64,000 bases of DNA from Myxococcales bacterium (GCA_016703425.1 JADJCA010000012.1:186001-250000); one strand, 5' to 3'. Shown: positions 25,036 through 33,909, counted from the stretch's first letter. Notes: generated by a model not told the origin, from the sequence alone. Translations and numbers: made by a program.

Positions 25036-25959
25036 CTAGAGGTCCGCTGCGGCGCGTCGGACGAGCGAACGCAAGAGCTCGTGGGCGCCGTCTCGGTCGT
25101 AGCGCTGATGCCACAAGAGGCGCATCTCGAAGTCGCGAACCTTGAGCGGCGGCGCAAGGACCCGAAGTGGCAAGTGCGTCGCGGCTCGCTCCGCCACGCG
25201 CGCGCCGACCGTCGCGATGAGGTCTGACGATGCGACGAGGTGCGGCACGACGAGGAAGTTCGGCACCGCCACGGCCACGCGACGCGTGAGGCCTCTTTCG
25301 GCGAGCGCTTCGTCGACGACGCCGCCCCGCGTACCGCCGGGAGCGATAAACGCGTGGGGTAACGACGCGTAGAGCGCGAGGGGCAACGTCTTCTTCACCA
25401 GCGGGTGACCTTTGCGAACGATGACCACGAAGCGCTCACGAAAGAGGCGCTCGGAACGAATGCCCGGCGGCGGCGTCGCGTCCGGGGTGATGGCGACGTC
25501 GGTCTCGCCGCCAAGGAGCCGGCCCCGAATCGCGTCCTGGCCACCCTCACGGACCCAAAGGTCTACCGCCGGCGCTTCTTCGGCCAACAGGCGCGTGAGC
25601 CCTGGGAGCAGGACGAGCTGCGTGTAGTCGGCGGCGCTTATGGTGAACGTTCGTCGCAACGTCTTCGCGTCGATGGTCGCCGGTGGCGCGAGCACCTGAC
25701 CGAGCCGCTCTAGCGCGTCGCGTAGCGGCTCACGAAGTGCCTCGGCACGGGGCGTCGGCAGGAGTCGGCGACCGGACCGTACGAAGAGAGGATCGGCGAG
25801 TCGATCGCGCAGCCGAGCCAGCGCGTGGCTCGTCGCGGACTGGGATAGACCGAGCCGGCGGCCGGCGCGCGTAACGTGAGCGTCGTCGAGGAGCGCGCCC
25901 AGCACCAGCAGGAGATTTAGGTCGACGCCCGAGAGATGCGGCTGGTGCATGTTTGTCAT
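25036..25959 (-). CDS. LysR-family transcription regulator
   Basis: A 307-residue protein from ATG 25959 (ATG 25950 is an alternative). The N-terminal winged helix-turn-helix is typical of LysR proteins: SGVDLNLLLVLGALLDDAHV, AGRRLGLSQSATSHALARLR, DPLFVRSGRRLLPTPRAEAL. The effector domain follows from about residue 95 (FTISAADYTQLVLLPGLTRL), with DVAITPDATPPPG in the binding cleft. It is divergent from an NmrA-like oxidoreductase gene, the classical LysR-regulator/target arrangement, so it probably controls that gene and itself. The inducer is unknown. Confidence 0.92.
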   Translation of the reverse strand: MTNMHQPHLSGVDLNLLLVLGALLDDAHVTRAGRRLGLSQSATSHALARLRDRLADPLFVRSGRRLLPTPRAEALREPLRDALERLGQVLAPPATIDAKTLRRTFTISAADYTQLVLLPGLTRLLAEEAPAVDLWVREGGQDAIRGRLLGGETDVAITPDATPPPGIRSERLFRERFVVIVRKGHPLVKKTLPLALYASLPHAFIAPGGTRGGVVDEALAERGLTRRVAVAVPNFLVVPHLVASSDLIATVGARVAERAATHLPLRVLAPPLKVRDFEMRLLWHQRYDRDGAHELLRSLVRRAAADL

Positions 25960-25964
25960 GACAA
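25953..25964. promoter_or_regulatory. Palindrome TTGTCATGACAA at the LysR start
   Basis: A perfect 12-bp palindrome overlapping the upstream candidate ATG of the LysR gene, with AATGCATT (25966-25973) next to it. It lies about 105 bp before the divergent NmrA-like gene. A position in the shared regulatory region makes it a candidate operator; its overlap with ATG 25957-25959 would favour ATG 25950 as true start. Confidence 0.4.
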
Positions 25965-26068
25965 TAATGCATTGGATGGATGAATAGAACGGCCTCAGAG
26001 TCCCCGTGCTCGACGCCGCAGCCCAGGCGGGTTCGCTCGGCGGGCGCTCATTCGTGAAAGGGAACGTC

Positions 26069-26944
26069 ATGATCGTCGTTACAGGCGTTACGGGAAACAC
26101 AGGCAACGTCACCGCTGACCGCCTCCTCGCGCGGGGCGAAAAGGTTCGCGTCGTGGTGCGCGACGCGAAGAAGGGGGCGAGCTTCGCCGCGCGCGGCGCG
26201 GAGGTGGCGGTCGCTGACCTTGGTGATCGCGCGGCCCTTGCGGCGGCGCTCCGCGGCGCCGACTCGGCGTATCTGCTCTTGCCGCCGAACCTCGCGGCGG
26301 CCTCTTTTCGCGGCTACCAGCGCGATACCGTGAAGGCCATGGCGGCGGCCGTGGCGGACGCCAACCTCCCGCACGCCGTGCTCTTGTCGTCTGTGGGCGC
26401 CGAGCTCGAGGGCGGCACGGGACCCATCGTCGGCTTGCACGAGGCGGAGGAAGAGCTCGGTCGGGTGCCAGGCCTCTCGCTCGCGTCGCTCAGGGCGGCC
26501 TACTTCATGGAGAACCTCGGCGCTTCGCTCGGCGCGCTCGCGCAAGATGTCCTGCCGAGCTTTCTCCCTGCGTCCTTCCCGATTGCGATGGTCGCCACCA
26601 AGGACATCGGAGAGCTGGCGGCCACGCTCCTCGTTGAACGCGCGAGGGGGGTCACCAACCTCGGCTCCCCGTTCTCCATGAACGACGCGGCCGCGGCGCT
26701 CTCTACACTGACAGGGCGAACGATCCAGGTCGCCGAAGCGCCTCTCGCCGCCATGGCCGACACCCTCGCCGGCTACGGCATGCCCAAGGAGATCGCGACC
26801 CTGTACCAGGAGATGACCCAGGGCATGGCCCAGGGGCGCATCCGCTTCGACACCGCGCATCGGACGCTCGCGGGCCGCACGGGCCTCCTGGAGGTCTTGC
26901 GCGGCCTCATGCCGCAGGCGAGTGAGCGAGCAGACGCGAGCTAG
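26069..26944 (+). CDS. NmrA-like NAD(P)-binding oxidoreductase
   Basis: A 291-residue protein with RBS AAAGGGAA before ATG 26069. The N-terminus has the Rossmann TGVTGNTG dinucleotide motif, then RVVVRDAKKGASFAARGAEV and ADSAYLLLPPNL. This matches the atypical short-chain dehydrogenase NmrA/HSCARG group, including NAD(P)H:quinone oxidoreductase-like and NADP-sensor members; the classical YxxxK catalytic pair is not evident. It is cytoplasmic. Divergence from the LysR gene suggests an inducible stress or detoxification function. It converges with the Cys-rich lipoprotein gene across a hairpin. Confidence 0.85.
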   Translation: MIVVTGVTGNTGNVTADRLLARGEKVRVVVRDAKKGASFAARGAEVAVADLGDRAALAAALRGADSAYLLLPPNLAAASFRGYQRDTVKAMAAAVADANLPHAVLLSSVGAELEGGTGPIVGLHEAEEELGRVPGLSLASLRAAYFMENLGASLGALAQDVLPSFLPASFPIAMVATKDIGELAATLLVERARGVTNLGSPFSMNDAAAALSTLTGRTIQVAEAPLAAMADTLAGYGMPKEIATLYQEMTQGMAQGRIRFDTAHRTLAGRTGLLEVLRGLMPQASERADAS

Positions 26945-26952
26945 GCGCTGGC

Positions 26953-26972
26953 GCCCTCACCTCAGTGAGGGC
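26953..26972. terminator. Hairpin between convergent genes
   Basis: GCCCTCAC-CTCA-GTGAGGGC: an 8-bp perfect stem with 4-base loop. The loop contains the stop codon of the minus-strand lipoprotein gene, and the stem lies 8 bp after the NmrA-like stop. Position suits a bidirectional terminator, though no U-tract is present. Confidence 0.45.
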
Positions 26973-28404
26973 TCGCGCTCGCGCACCCCTCACTGGGAAA
27001 GCAGAAGCTGAACTGGCCGTAGGGCAGGCAGCCTTCGTTGGCGTGGGGGCAGGGTGACTTGCAAGCGACCGTGGCGCTGTTGAAGTCGTTGGCGCTCGAG
27101 CCGCAAGAGCGCTGGTAGCCGTTGAACTGGCCCGGGTCGCAGGTGCCGCAGTTGGTGCAATCGCAGCCGGCGATGCATTGGTAAACGTCGAGCTCGTGCA
27201 CCTTGCCCATGCAGACCGTGCCCGTCGGGCACGCTTGTCCGCCGGTGCCATCGCCGTTGTCGCACTTCTTGCCGAGGCACGCCGAGCAGCTTGCGCCGGC
27301 GGTGCAGCTCGCGGCGCCGCTCGCGACCCACTCGACGGTGCCGTTGCCGTCGCCATCACGGCACACTTCGTAGCCCGTGTCGTCGGCGCTGCAGCGGACC
27401 GCGCCCTTGTCCTTCAGCGAGCGGTCCCGGTCGATGCAGCGGATCTTGTCGAGCGGCGCGCAGTCTCTGCCGTACTGAACGTAGTTGCCTTCGCAGTGGC
27501 ATTCGGCGCCGAAGAATGGCTGCCCGGAGAAGCACGTGCCGTGGCCGCCGCAGGTGACCCCGTCGCAGGCGCTGCCGGTCACGGGCACGCAGCCCCCGTA
27601 GGTCTCGTAGTAGCCGGGCTCGCACTGGCAGTGCTGGCCGCCCTCCCATGCAAAGACGCAACTCCCATGAGCGCCGCAGCTCTTGGTGCAAGCGGCGCAC
27701 GTTCCCGTCGTCGTATCGCAGCCCTGTCCCGCGGCGGGGCACGCGGTGCATTTGCCGCCGCAGCCGTCGGCCTCGCCGCAGCTCTTGCCGCTGCAGTTCG
27801 GCACGCAAACCGACTGGCACGCCTTCGCAGAGACGTTGCACGTTTGCCCCGCGGGACACTGGGCGCAGGTGCCGCCGCATCCGTCGGAGTCGCCGCAACC
27901 CTTGCCGACGCAGCTCGCGCTGCAGGACGCCACGCACTGCTTCGACGCCGTGTTGCACACCTTGCCGCCGGAGCACGCGGTGCAGACGCCGCCGCAGCCA
28001 TCGGAGTCGCCGCAGCTCTTGCCGGTGCAGCTGCCGGTGCACGCGGGGTTCTTGCAGGTCCACGAAGCCGGATCGCAGGTGAGGCCGCTGGCAGGGCAGC
28101 CGGTGCACTTGCCCCCGCATCCGTCGGAGCCGCCGCAGGTGCGGTCCACGCATGAGGGCGCGCAAGCCGCAGGCCCGCCGTCCGGCGCCCCGGTGGCCGT
28201 GACGGTCGCCGCTTGGGGGACGCTCTCGGGGAGCGTCGCGCCGGCGTCGCCCCCTTCGCCGCTGCCATTCGCAAACGCCACGTCGTCGTATCCGAGCATC
28301 GAACCGCAGCCGGTCAGCGAGGCCACCAACGTGACCAAGGCGGCCCAGGCGGAGATCGGCGCAGCCCAGCGGAGCGGCCGGGGCGAGAGCGACGCTTCGT
28401 GCAT
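26962..28404 (-). CDS. Cysteine-repeat lipoprotein with EGF-like segment
   Basis: A 480-residue protein from ATG 28404. Signal peptide with lipobox LTGC (Cys33), then a low-complexity spacer. Residues ~81-236 are four ~39-residue repeats starting near Cys81, Cys122, Cys161 and Cys200 with the pattern C-x3-C-x3-x-C-G-x-S/A-D-G-C-G-G-x-C-x2-C. An EGF-like segment follows (KSCGAHGSC, then HCQCEPGYY, 242-266) and a second in 280-315. The C-terminal third is also Cys-rich but non-repetitive. Such extracellular disulfide-rich repeats are common in Myxococcota surface proteins and suggest adhesion or ligand binding; no enzyme motif. Convergent with the NmrA gene. Confidence 0.82.
   Translation of the reverse strand: MHEASLSPRPLRWAAPISAWAALVTLVASLTGCGSMLGYDDVAFANGSGEGGDAGATLPESVPQAATVTATGAPDGGPAACAPSCVDRTCGGSDGCGGKCTGCPASGLTCDPASWTCKNPACTGSCTGKSCGDSDGCGGVCTACSGGKVCNTASKQCVASCSASCVGKGCGDSDGCGGTCAQCPAGQTCNVSAKACQSVCVPNCSGKSCGEADGCGGKCTACPAAGQGCDTTTGTCAACTKSCGAHGSCVFAWEGGQHCQCEPGYYETYGGCVPVTGSACDGVTCGGHGTCFSGQPFFGAECHCEGNYVQYGRDCAPLDKIRCIDRDRSLKDKGAVRCSADDTGYEVCRDGDGNGTVEWVASGAASCTAGASCSACLGKKCDNGDGTGGQACPTGTVCMGKVHELDVYQCIAGCDCTNCGTCDPGQFNGYQRSCGSSANDFNSATVACKSPCPHANEGCLPYGQFSFCFPSEGCASASPH
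27697..28164. repeat. Four in-frame ~117-bp repeats encoding Cys-rich units
   Basis: The DNA encoding residues 81-236 of the lipoprotein contains four diverged copies of one ~39-codon unit, each with a G/C-rich core coding SDGCGG. Divergence between copies argues for an old duplication under protein-level selection. Confidence 0.6.
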
Positions 28405-28591
28405 GGCCCGTCGAGAGCAGGCCCCGTTCCGGCCCCCCGGACGGGACATTTTGCCGCAATGGCGCTTTACCGGATCCGCGGGGGCGGCCCACGCGTACAC
28501 GAAGTGCAGCCGGGGGGGCCGTCCCACGGCCGCTCGCGTGCAAAGTGCCCTTCCGCTTGCGGCCGGACAAGCGGACCGCGAAGATGCCGCC

Positions 28592-29791
28592 ATGAATCGA
28601 GACGAGCTCGAGGCGCTGGACCGGGACACCCTGATACGGCACGCGGAGGCTTCCGGCGTGCCCCGAGCGCGCGTCCTCACCAGGCCCGAGCTCGTCGACG
28701 AGTTGCTCCTGCGTCAGGGAAATCCGACGGACCCGCGCACGCGAGCCGCGAGGGGGCTGTTCGGGCGCGCCCGCGATCTTTTGGCGCGTGTCATCGAGCG
28801 CGGGCTCCACTTGCCCGACGCGGCGGAGATGGTTCGCGCGACGCCGAAGGCCTACGCGCCTCCGCCTGCGTCCACGGCGGCCGTTCCCACGGTGACGCTC
28901 GCTGAAATCTATGCGGCGCAGGGGCACAAGGACCGCGCGATGGATACGCTCCGTCGCGTGCTCGAAGGCGAGCCGGAGCACGCCGCCGCGCGCTCGCTGC
29001 TCACCTCGCTCGAGGGAAAGGACCTTCCTCCGCCGATCTTGCCGCCAGAGCAAGATGAGCCGGCTCTCGGTGCGTCGGAGGGCACATCGGAGGGTGCGTC
29101 GCAGGGCCTTCGCGTCGACGTCGCCGAAAGCGACCCGAACAAGCCGTTCTTGCTCGACGACGAGCCGCTCCCGCATCGTTATGACGTCGACGAGTGCGTA
29201 GCCATTCCCGTCGACCCGACCACCATGTTTGTCTACTGGGAGATGCGCGAGTCCACCCGCGCGCACCTCCAAAAGACGCGCCCCGGCGGCCACATCACGC
29301 TGCGTGCGCTGGTCGTCGTGGCCACGTGGGACGGCCCCCGCGTCGAGGTGCGGGATTTTCCCGTCAACGCCCCGCTCGGCGACTGGTTCATCCGCGAGTT
29401 GCCGCGCGGCGCCGTGGTTCGCGCGGCCGTCGGCTGGCAGCTTGGCGGCGCCTTCGTTCCCAGCGCCCATTCGCCGGCCCTCGAGACCTTGGTGAAAGAC
29501 CCGTCGCCGCTCGTCGCGCAAGAGCTCGTGCGTTGGACGCCCGAGGGCGTAGAGCCGCTCGGTGAGGGCCATGGCGAGCTCCCTCTCGTGCAGCGCGCGA
29601 TGGCTGCCGCGACGGCGCGCCTCCGCCGCGAGAGCGCCGAGGCCTTCGCGCTGCGCGCCGCTGGCTTGCCGGCGCCCGGTCGCGGCGCCGATGGCCTCGC
29701 CGCTGGCGTTGGCGTCTCGTCGATGGCCGCGCTGGGCGTCGGCATAAGCTCGATGGATGCCTCGCGCCGCTTCGAGTCGAGTTCGGCGTGA
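28592..29791 (+). CDS. DUF4912 domain protein with Rho-N-like N-terminus
   Basis: A 399-residue protein. Residues ~1-42 (ELEALDRDTLIRHAEASGVP, then TRPELVDELLLR) resemble the helix-extension-helix fold of Rho N-terminal/SAP-like domains, which often bind nucleic acid. A TPR-like helix pair lies near residue 110 (AEIYAAQGHKDRAMDTLRRV). The DUF4912 domain spans roughly 195-330: YDVDECVAIPVDPTTMFVYW, GGHITLRALVV, WFIRELPRGAVVRAAVGWQL. DUF4912 has unknown function, and similar architectures are seen in Firmicutes and deltaproteobacteria. No signal peptide. Divergent from the Cys-rich lipoprotein gene with a 187-bp spacer. Confidence 0.83.
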   Translation: MNRDELEALDRDTLIRHAEASGVPRARVLTRPELVDELLLRQGNPTDPRTRAARGLFGRARDLLARVIERGLHLPDAAEMVRATPKAYAPPPASTAAVPTVTLAEIYAAQGHKDRAMDTLRRVLEGEPEHAAARSLLTSLEGKDLPPPILPPEQDEPALGASEGTSEGASQGLRVDVAESDPNKPFLLDDEPLPHRYDVDECVAIPVDPTTMFVYWEMRESTRAHLQKTRPGGHITLRALVVVATWDGPRVEVRDFPVNAPLGDWFIRELPRGAVVRAAVGWQLGGAFVPSAHSPALETLVKDPSPLVAQELVRWTPEGVEPLGEGHGELPLVQRAMAAATARLRRESAEAFALRAAGLPAPGRGADGLAAGVGVSSMAALGVGISSMDASRRFESSSA

Positions 29792-29818
29792 CGACGCCAG
29801 CGGCTCAGCTTTGACGCT

Positions 29819-31531
29819 CTACAGAATGTCCAAGGCGTAGCCGCCGTCGTCGTAGGCGCGACTCGCCACGGACTTGCGGAGCTCGTCGTCGTTCATGGCG
29901 AAGGCCGCGACGTTGAGGGCCAGACGTCGCTCGACGGTCGTCGCGAAGATGCTCGTGAGATCACGCTCCCGGCGCGAGCCCTCTACGCCGCGCCGCTCGA
30001 TGACGCGCGAGGTGCGAGCCACGACGGCGGTGAGCGCGTAGAGGTCCATGGCCATCTCCGAGAGGCGCCGCTGCGTGAACTGCATCTCAGCGATGTGTTT
30101 GCCATGCTTGAGCAGCGCTCGCTCCGCGGCCCGCGACAGCTCGAGGACGTAGCCGTCGATGAGGGCCGCCTCCCGTGCCAAGACGGGGTGCGCCTTGCCC
30201 AAGCGCTCCCGGCCGAGGGCGTCACGAGCTCGCTTGAAGGCGAAGTCGCTGAGGGCGCCGATGCCGCGCACCGGCGCCTTGAGCGCGCGCTTCATACCTT
30301 GAAGCTGGTCTCGTGGCCCTTCAAGGCCCGAAAGAGCGATGTACGAGCGAAGGATCTCACTGGTGCCCTGCAAGACGAGTTGGATGCGCGAGTCGCGCAG
30401 CATGCGCTCGTAGGCGTGCTCCTGCATGTAGCCGATGCCTGCGGCGACCTGGAGCGTCTCGCCGACGACGCGCCAGAGCGTCTCGGAGCCCATGATCTTG
30501 CACGCGGCGGCCTCGATGCCCACGTCCTTGACGCCCGCATCGACGAGGTGCGCCGTCAGGTAGGTCGCGCTCTCGAGCGCGAACGTGTCGGCCATCATCG
30601 TGGCGATTTTGTCTTTGATGAGCCCAAACTCGCCGATGGATCGCCCGAAGGCGCGCCGCTCGCCGGCTCGCGCGACGGCAAGCTTGATGGCGTGTTTGGC
30701 GGCGCCCACGCAGCCGGCGGCGAGCGTGATGCGCCCGACGTTGAGCACCTCCATCGCGACTTTGAAGCCGCGCGTGGGGTCGCCGAGGACGTTGGCGTCG
30801 GGAACGAAGGTGCCGTCGAAGGCAAGCGCCGGCGTCGAGACGCCGCGGATCCCGAGCTTAGGGGCGTCTTCCCCGACGGTGACACCGCCGGCCCCGCGCT
30901 CGACGATCAGCGCGATGATGCGCGGCCGCTTGCCGTCGTGCTCGGGGCCGGTGCGTGCAAAAACGACGAGCACGTCGGCGACGCTGCCGTTCGTGGTCCA
31001 CGCCTTGGTGCCGGTGATGCGGTAACCGCCGGGGACGCGCTCGGCGCGCGTGCGAATGCTCGCGGCGTCACTTCCGGCGCCGAGCTCGCTCAGCGCAAAC
31101 GCGGCGATTTTCTCGCCGCGCGCCAGGGCCGGTAGGAAGGCTGCCTTTTGCGCCTCCGTGCCGGAGGTCAGAAGGCCCATCAGACCGATCGATTGGTGCG
31201 CCCCCACCACGACGGCCACCGAGGCGTCCAATCCGGAGAGCTCCTCAATGACGCGGGCGAACCCGCTGAGCGTGAGCCCCGAGCCCCCGTAGGCCTTGGG
31301 CACCAACAACCCAAAGAGGCCGAGGTCACCGAGGCCCCTCAAGACCTCCGGAGGGATGTGGGCTTGCCGGTCGATGGCGGCCGAGTCGACCTGGCTTTTG
31401 AAGTACTTCCGGGTGCTCTCGATGAGCGAATGCACCCGCGCGGCCTCTTGCGGCGCGAGCTCCGGGTAGGGAAACAGCAGCGCGTCCGGCACCTCGCCGA
31501 GGAAGAACGCTTTGAGGAGCGACTCGGGCAT
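29819..31531 (-). CDS. Acyl-CoA dehydrogenase-like flavoprotein, catalytic Glu replaced
   Basis: A 570-residue protein of the long (VLCAD/ACAD9-like) acyl-CoA dehydrogenase group. FAD/substrate blocks are visible: FALSELGAGSDAASIRTRAE (about 145-164), TGTKAWTTNGSVADVLVVFA (173-192), RRAFGRSIGEFGLIKDKIA (292-310), and GIGYMQEHAYERMLRDSRI (365-383). The final ~170 residues are the extra helical domain of the VLCAD type. The catalytic base, normally Glu in FEGT/YEGT, is Gln388 here (VLQGTSEILR), and the alternative Glu position used in isovaleryl-CoA dehydrogenase is Gly266. Activity is therefore doubtful. ATG 31531 was chosen because the fold begins there; the frame is open further upstream. 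No beta-oxidation neighbours. Confidence 0.88.
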   Translation of the reverse strand: MPESLLKAFFLGEVPDALLFPYPELAPQEAARVHSLIESTRKYFKSQVDSAAIDRQAHIPPEVLRGLGDLGLFGLLVPKAYGGSGLTLSGFARVIEELSGLDASVAVVVGAHQSIGLMGLLTSGTEAQKAAFLPALARGEKIAAFALSELGAGSDAASIRTRAERVPGGYRITGTKAWTTNGSVADVLVVFARTGPEHDGKRPRIIALIVERGAGGVTVGEDAPKLGIRGVSTPALAFDGTFVPDANVLGDPTRGFKVAMEVLNVGRITLAAGCVGAAKHAIKLAVARAGERRAFGRSIGEFGLIKDKIATMMADTFALESATYLTAHLVDAGVKDVGIEAAACKIMGSETLWRVVGETLQVAAGIGYMQEHAYERMLRDSRIQLVLQGTSEILRSYIALSGLEGPRDQLQGMKRALKAPVRGIGALSDFAFKRARDALGRERLGKAHPVLAREAALIDGYVLELSRAAERALLKHGKHIAEMQFTQRRLSEMAMDLYALTAVVARTSRVIERRGVEGSRRERDLTSIFATTVERRLALNVAAFAMNDDELRKSVASRAYDDGGYALDIL

Positions 31532-31839
31532 GACTCGAGGGGGACGGACGTTATACCGCTCGTCACCGCCGCGGATCGAGCTTTCTACCGGACCGTCACA
31601 GGACGCGAAGCGCGAAGTCGCCGACGCAGCGAAACCGCCCCACGGCGCACGTTTTTCCCCAGTTCCATCTTGCCCGGCGGCATGTTGGTTGCTACCCAAA
31701 CTAATGGTGCCTCTTTCGGCACGTGGCCCTGCTCCAAGACCTCCCGTCGCATCACGTCGGGAGCACGCGGTTGGGTGACGCGCCGGGCTCGCTCGGTTGA
31801 GGCCCGCGGACGGTTTTGTCGCTCTTGGGGGTCCTTTTC
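31532..31839. other. Divergent intergenic region (acyl-CoA dehydrogenase-like / folP)
   Basis: About 308 bp that should hold promoters for both directions. TATAAC on the minus strand (31551-31556 read in reverse) lies ~20 bp before the dehydrogenase start and resembles a -10 box, but no matching -35 is clear. A dyad CTCCCG-N11-CGGGAG spans 31741-31763 on the folP side. No ORF looks genuine. Confidence 0.4.
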
Positions 31840-32757
31840 TTGTCGAAACGGGACGTGTTTCTTGCAGCGCTGCGCGGCGCCACCTCCACGCGAGGTGCGC
31901 TCCTGATGGGCGTGTGCAACGTCACGCCTGACTCCTTCAGCGACGGCGGCGCGGCTTTCGCCGAGGCTGACGCTTGCGCCGTCATCGATCGCCTCGTGGC
32001 GGAGGGCGCCGACGTGATCGACATCGGCGGCGAGTCGACTCGTCCTGGCGCGGCTACCGTTTCCGACGACGAGCAGCTGCGGCGCGTTCTTCCTGCCGTT
32101 CGCTACGCGTGCGCGCGGTCGGCCGTTGTCTCCATCGACACGCAGAGCCCCGCCGTGGCCGAGGCTTGTCTCGCCGCCGGCGCCCACGTGGTCAACGACG
32201 TCTCCTGCCTTCGCGATCACGACCTCGCCAGCGTGGTCGCCCGCACCGGCGCGGCCTACGTGCTCATGCACGCGCGCGGCAAACAAGAAGACATGCGTGG
32301 CTTCGGGGGCGTGCCCAACGACGCCTACGGGGACGTCGTCGCCGATGTGCTGACCGAGTGGCGAGCCGCCGCTTCCGTAGCCACGAGCCTCGGCGTCGAC
32401 GCGCGCGGCATCGTCTTCGACCCGGGCCTCGGCTTCGCCAAGAACGCCGTGCACTCGGCGACGCTCTTGGCTCGCGTGGACGAGCTGGTCCGCGGCGCTG
32501 GGCACCCCGTCCTCGTAGGGGCGAGTCGCAAGTCTTTTCTAACGCTCGCCGACAAGGGTGCCGCTCCGCTCGAGCGCGTCGGCGCGTCGGTCGCAGCAGC
32601 GCTCGCCGCCGTCGCGAAGGGCGCCACGCTCCTTCGTGTCCACGACGTCCGCGCGACGCGTCAAGCGCTCGATCTCGGGCGCCGACTCGCGACGCTGCAG
32701 GTGCCGAACGATTCGACAGCGACGGCGCGCTCTCTTACCGGAAGGGAGCTCTCGTGA
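31840..32757 (+). CDS. folP: Dihydropteroate synthase
   Basis: 305 residues from TTG 31840, chosen because GGGGG (about 8-12 bases upstream) could serve as RBS; TTG 31816 is also possible and no ATG fits. Motifs of DHPS in order: LMGVCNVTPDSFSDGG (pterin and PABA binding), DVIDIGGESTRPGA, VVNDVS, GIVFDPGLGFAK, and VLVGASRKSF. It condenses 6-hydroxymethyl-dihydropterin pyrophosphate with p-aminobenzoate in folate synthesis and is the sulfonamide target. The stop overlaps the cdaA start (GTGA), so folP leads an operon with the c-di-AMP genes, a known arrangement in several deltaproteobacterial-type genomes. Confidence 0.93.
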   Translation: MSKRDVFLAALRGATSTRGALLMGVCNVTPDSFSDGGAAFAEADACAVIDRLVAEGADVIDIGGESTRPGAATVSDDEQLRRVLPAVRYACARSAVVSIDTQSPAVAEACLAAGAHVVNDVSCLRDHDLASVVARTGAAYVLMHARGKQEDMRGFGGVPNDAYGDVVADVLTEWRAAASVATSLGVDARGIVFDPGLGFAKNAVHSATLLARVDELVRGAGHPVLVGASRKSFLTLADKGAAPLERVGASVAAALAAVAKGATLLRVHDVRATRQALDLGRRLATLQVPNDSTATARSLTGRELS

Positions 32758-33905
32758 TCCCCGAGGGCCTCCGTCACCTCTTTGCGCCGCGACCATGGAC
32801 GCAGCTCGGCATCGACGTGCTGGACCTCTTGGTGGTCACCTACGTCATCTACCGCGCGCTGCTCGTCCTCCGGGGCACACGGGCCATGCAGATGGGGACG
32901 GGCCTTGGCGTCATCTTCCTCATCTACGTGGGCGCCAAGTGGGCCGGCTTGCTCACGCTCTACAACGTCCTTTCGTCGCTGCTCTCGTCGGCCATTCTGA
33001 TCATCGTCGTTGTTTTCCAGAACGACATTCGTCGCGGCCTCATGCGCGTCGGCGCGCGCGCGTTTTTCGCCGGCATGTCTCGGCAGCAGGAGTCTCGCGT
33101 CATCGACGAGATCGTGGCGGCCGCCACCGAGCTCGCGCGCCATCGCATGGGGGCGCTCATCTGCTTCGAGCAGGAGGCGAACCTCGACGAGTTCGTCGTG
33201 AGTCAGGGCACCGACGTCGACGCGCAGGTGCGCCGTGAGCTCCTGGTGGGCATCTTCGTTCCGGAGAGCGTCAACAAGCTCCACGACGGTGCGGTCGTTA
33301 TCCGCAACCTCCGCATCGCCAAGGCGGGCGTGTTCTTTCCGATGCCCGACACCAAGATCGTCGACAAGTCGCTCGGCTCGCGGCACCGCGCTGCGCTCGG
33401 GATCACGGAAGAGACCGACGCCGTCGTTGTCATCGTATCGGAAGAGCGCGGCACGATCGGCCTCTGCTTCAGTGGCAACATCGTGTCCAACCTCGACGGC
33501 GCGTCGCTGCGGCAAGCACTCCTCGGGCTCTTCGGTCAGCGCAAGAAGAAGAAGGACAAGAGCCCCGCGTCGCGAAAAGGCGACAAGACGGGCAGCTACC
33601 GCATCTCGATCCCGCCGCCCACGCCCCGAATGGAGACGCCGGCCGCCGACTTCATTCCTCGCCCATCGGCGCTGCCGCGGTTGAGCTCGGTGCCGCCGGC
33701 GCCGAGCCGCCGTGACGACGAGCGCTCCGATCGCCCCGACGCGCCCCCCATGTCGAAGCCGCTCGCGCCCGCCAAGCCCATCGAGCAGGCGAAGCTCGTG
33801 ACCCCCGAACCAGAGCCGCGCAGAGCCATCCCGGAAGCGGCGGTCAAGTTGGCGACGCCCGCCAAGGCCGAGCCGACGCCAGTAGCCCACGAGGGTGACG
33901 AGTAA
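32754..33905 (+). CDS. cdaA: Membrane diadenylate cyclase CdaA with long C-terminal tail
   Basis: 383 residues from GTG 32754, whose first bases overlap the folP stop. The N-terminus has about three membrane helices between residues 18 and 88, then the DAC catalytic domain: GALICFEQEANLDEFV, D178-G-A (KLHDGAVVIRN) and R210-H-R (LGSRHRAALGITEETDAVVV), the DGA and RHR motifs that bind ATP and metal. It makes c-di-AMP from two ATP. Typical CdaA is ~270-280 residues; here an extra ~110-residue tail is Lys/Arg- and Pro-rich (KKKKDKSPASRK...), probably disordered. cdaR follows, as in the usual regulatory pair. Confidence 0.94.
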   Translation: MIPEGLRHLFAPRPWTQLGIDVLDLLVVTYVIYRALLVLRGTRAMQMGTGLGVIFLIYVGAKWAGLLTLYNVLSSLLSSAILIIVVVFQNDIRRGLMRVGARAFFAGMSRQQESRVIDEIVAAATELARHRMGALICFEQEANLDEFVVSQGTDVDAQVRRELLVGIFVPESVNKLHDGAVVIRNLRIAKAGVFFPMPDTKIVDKSLGSRHRAALGITEETDAVVVIVSEERGTIGLCFSGNIVSNLDGASLRQALLGLFGQRKKKKDKSPASRKGDKTGSYRISIPPPTPRMETPAADFIPRPSALPRLSSVPPAPSRRDDERSDRPDAPPMSKPLAPAKPIEQAKLVTPEPEPRRAIPEAAVKLATPAKAEPTPVAHEGDE

Positions 33906-33909
33906 GCCG

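Noticed and set aside
27697..28164. Repeats suggestive of a CRISPR or tandem-repeat array
   Set aside because: Copies are diverged, in frame, without unique spacers, and encode Cys-rich protein repeats.
27356..29572. 738-codon minus-strand frame
   Set aside because: Spans two divergent genes; translation is Arg-rich without motifs.
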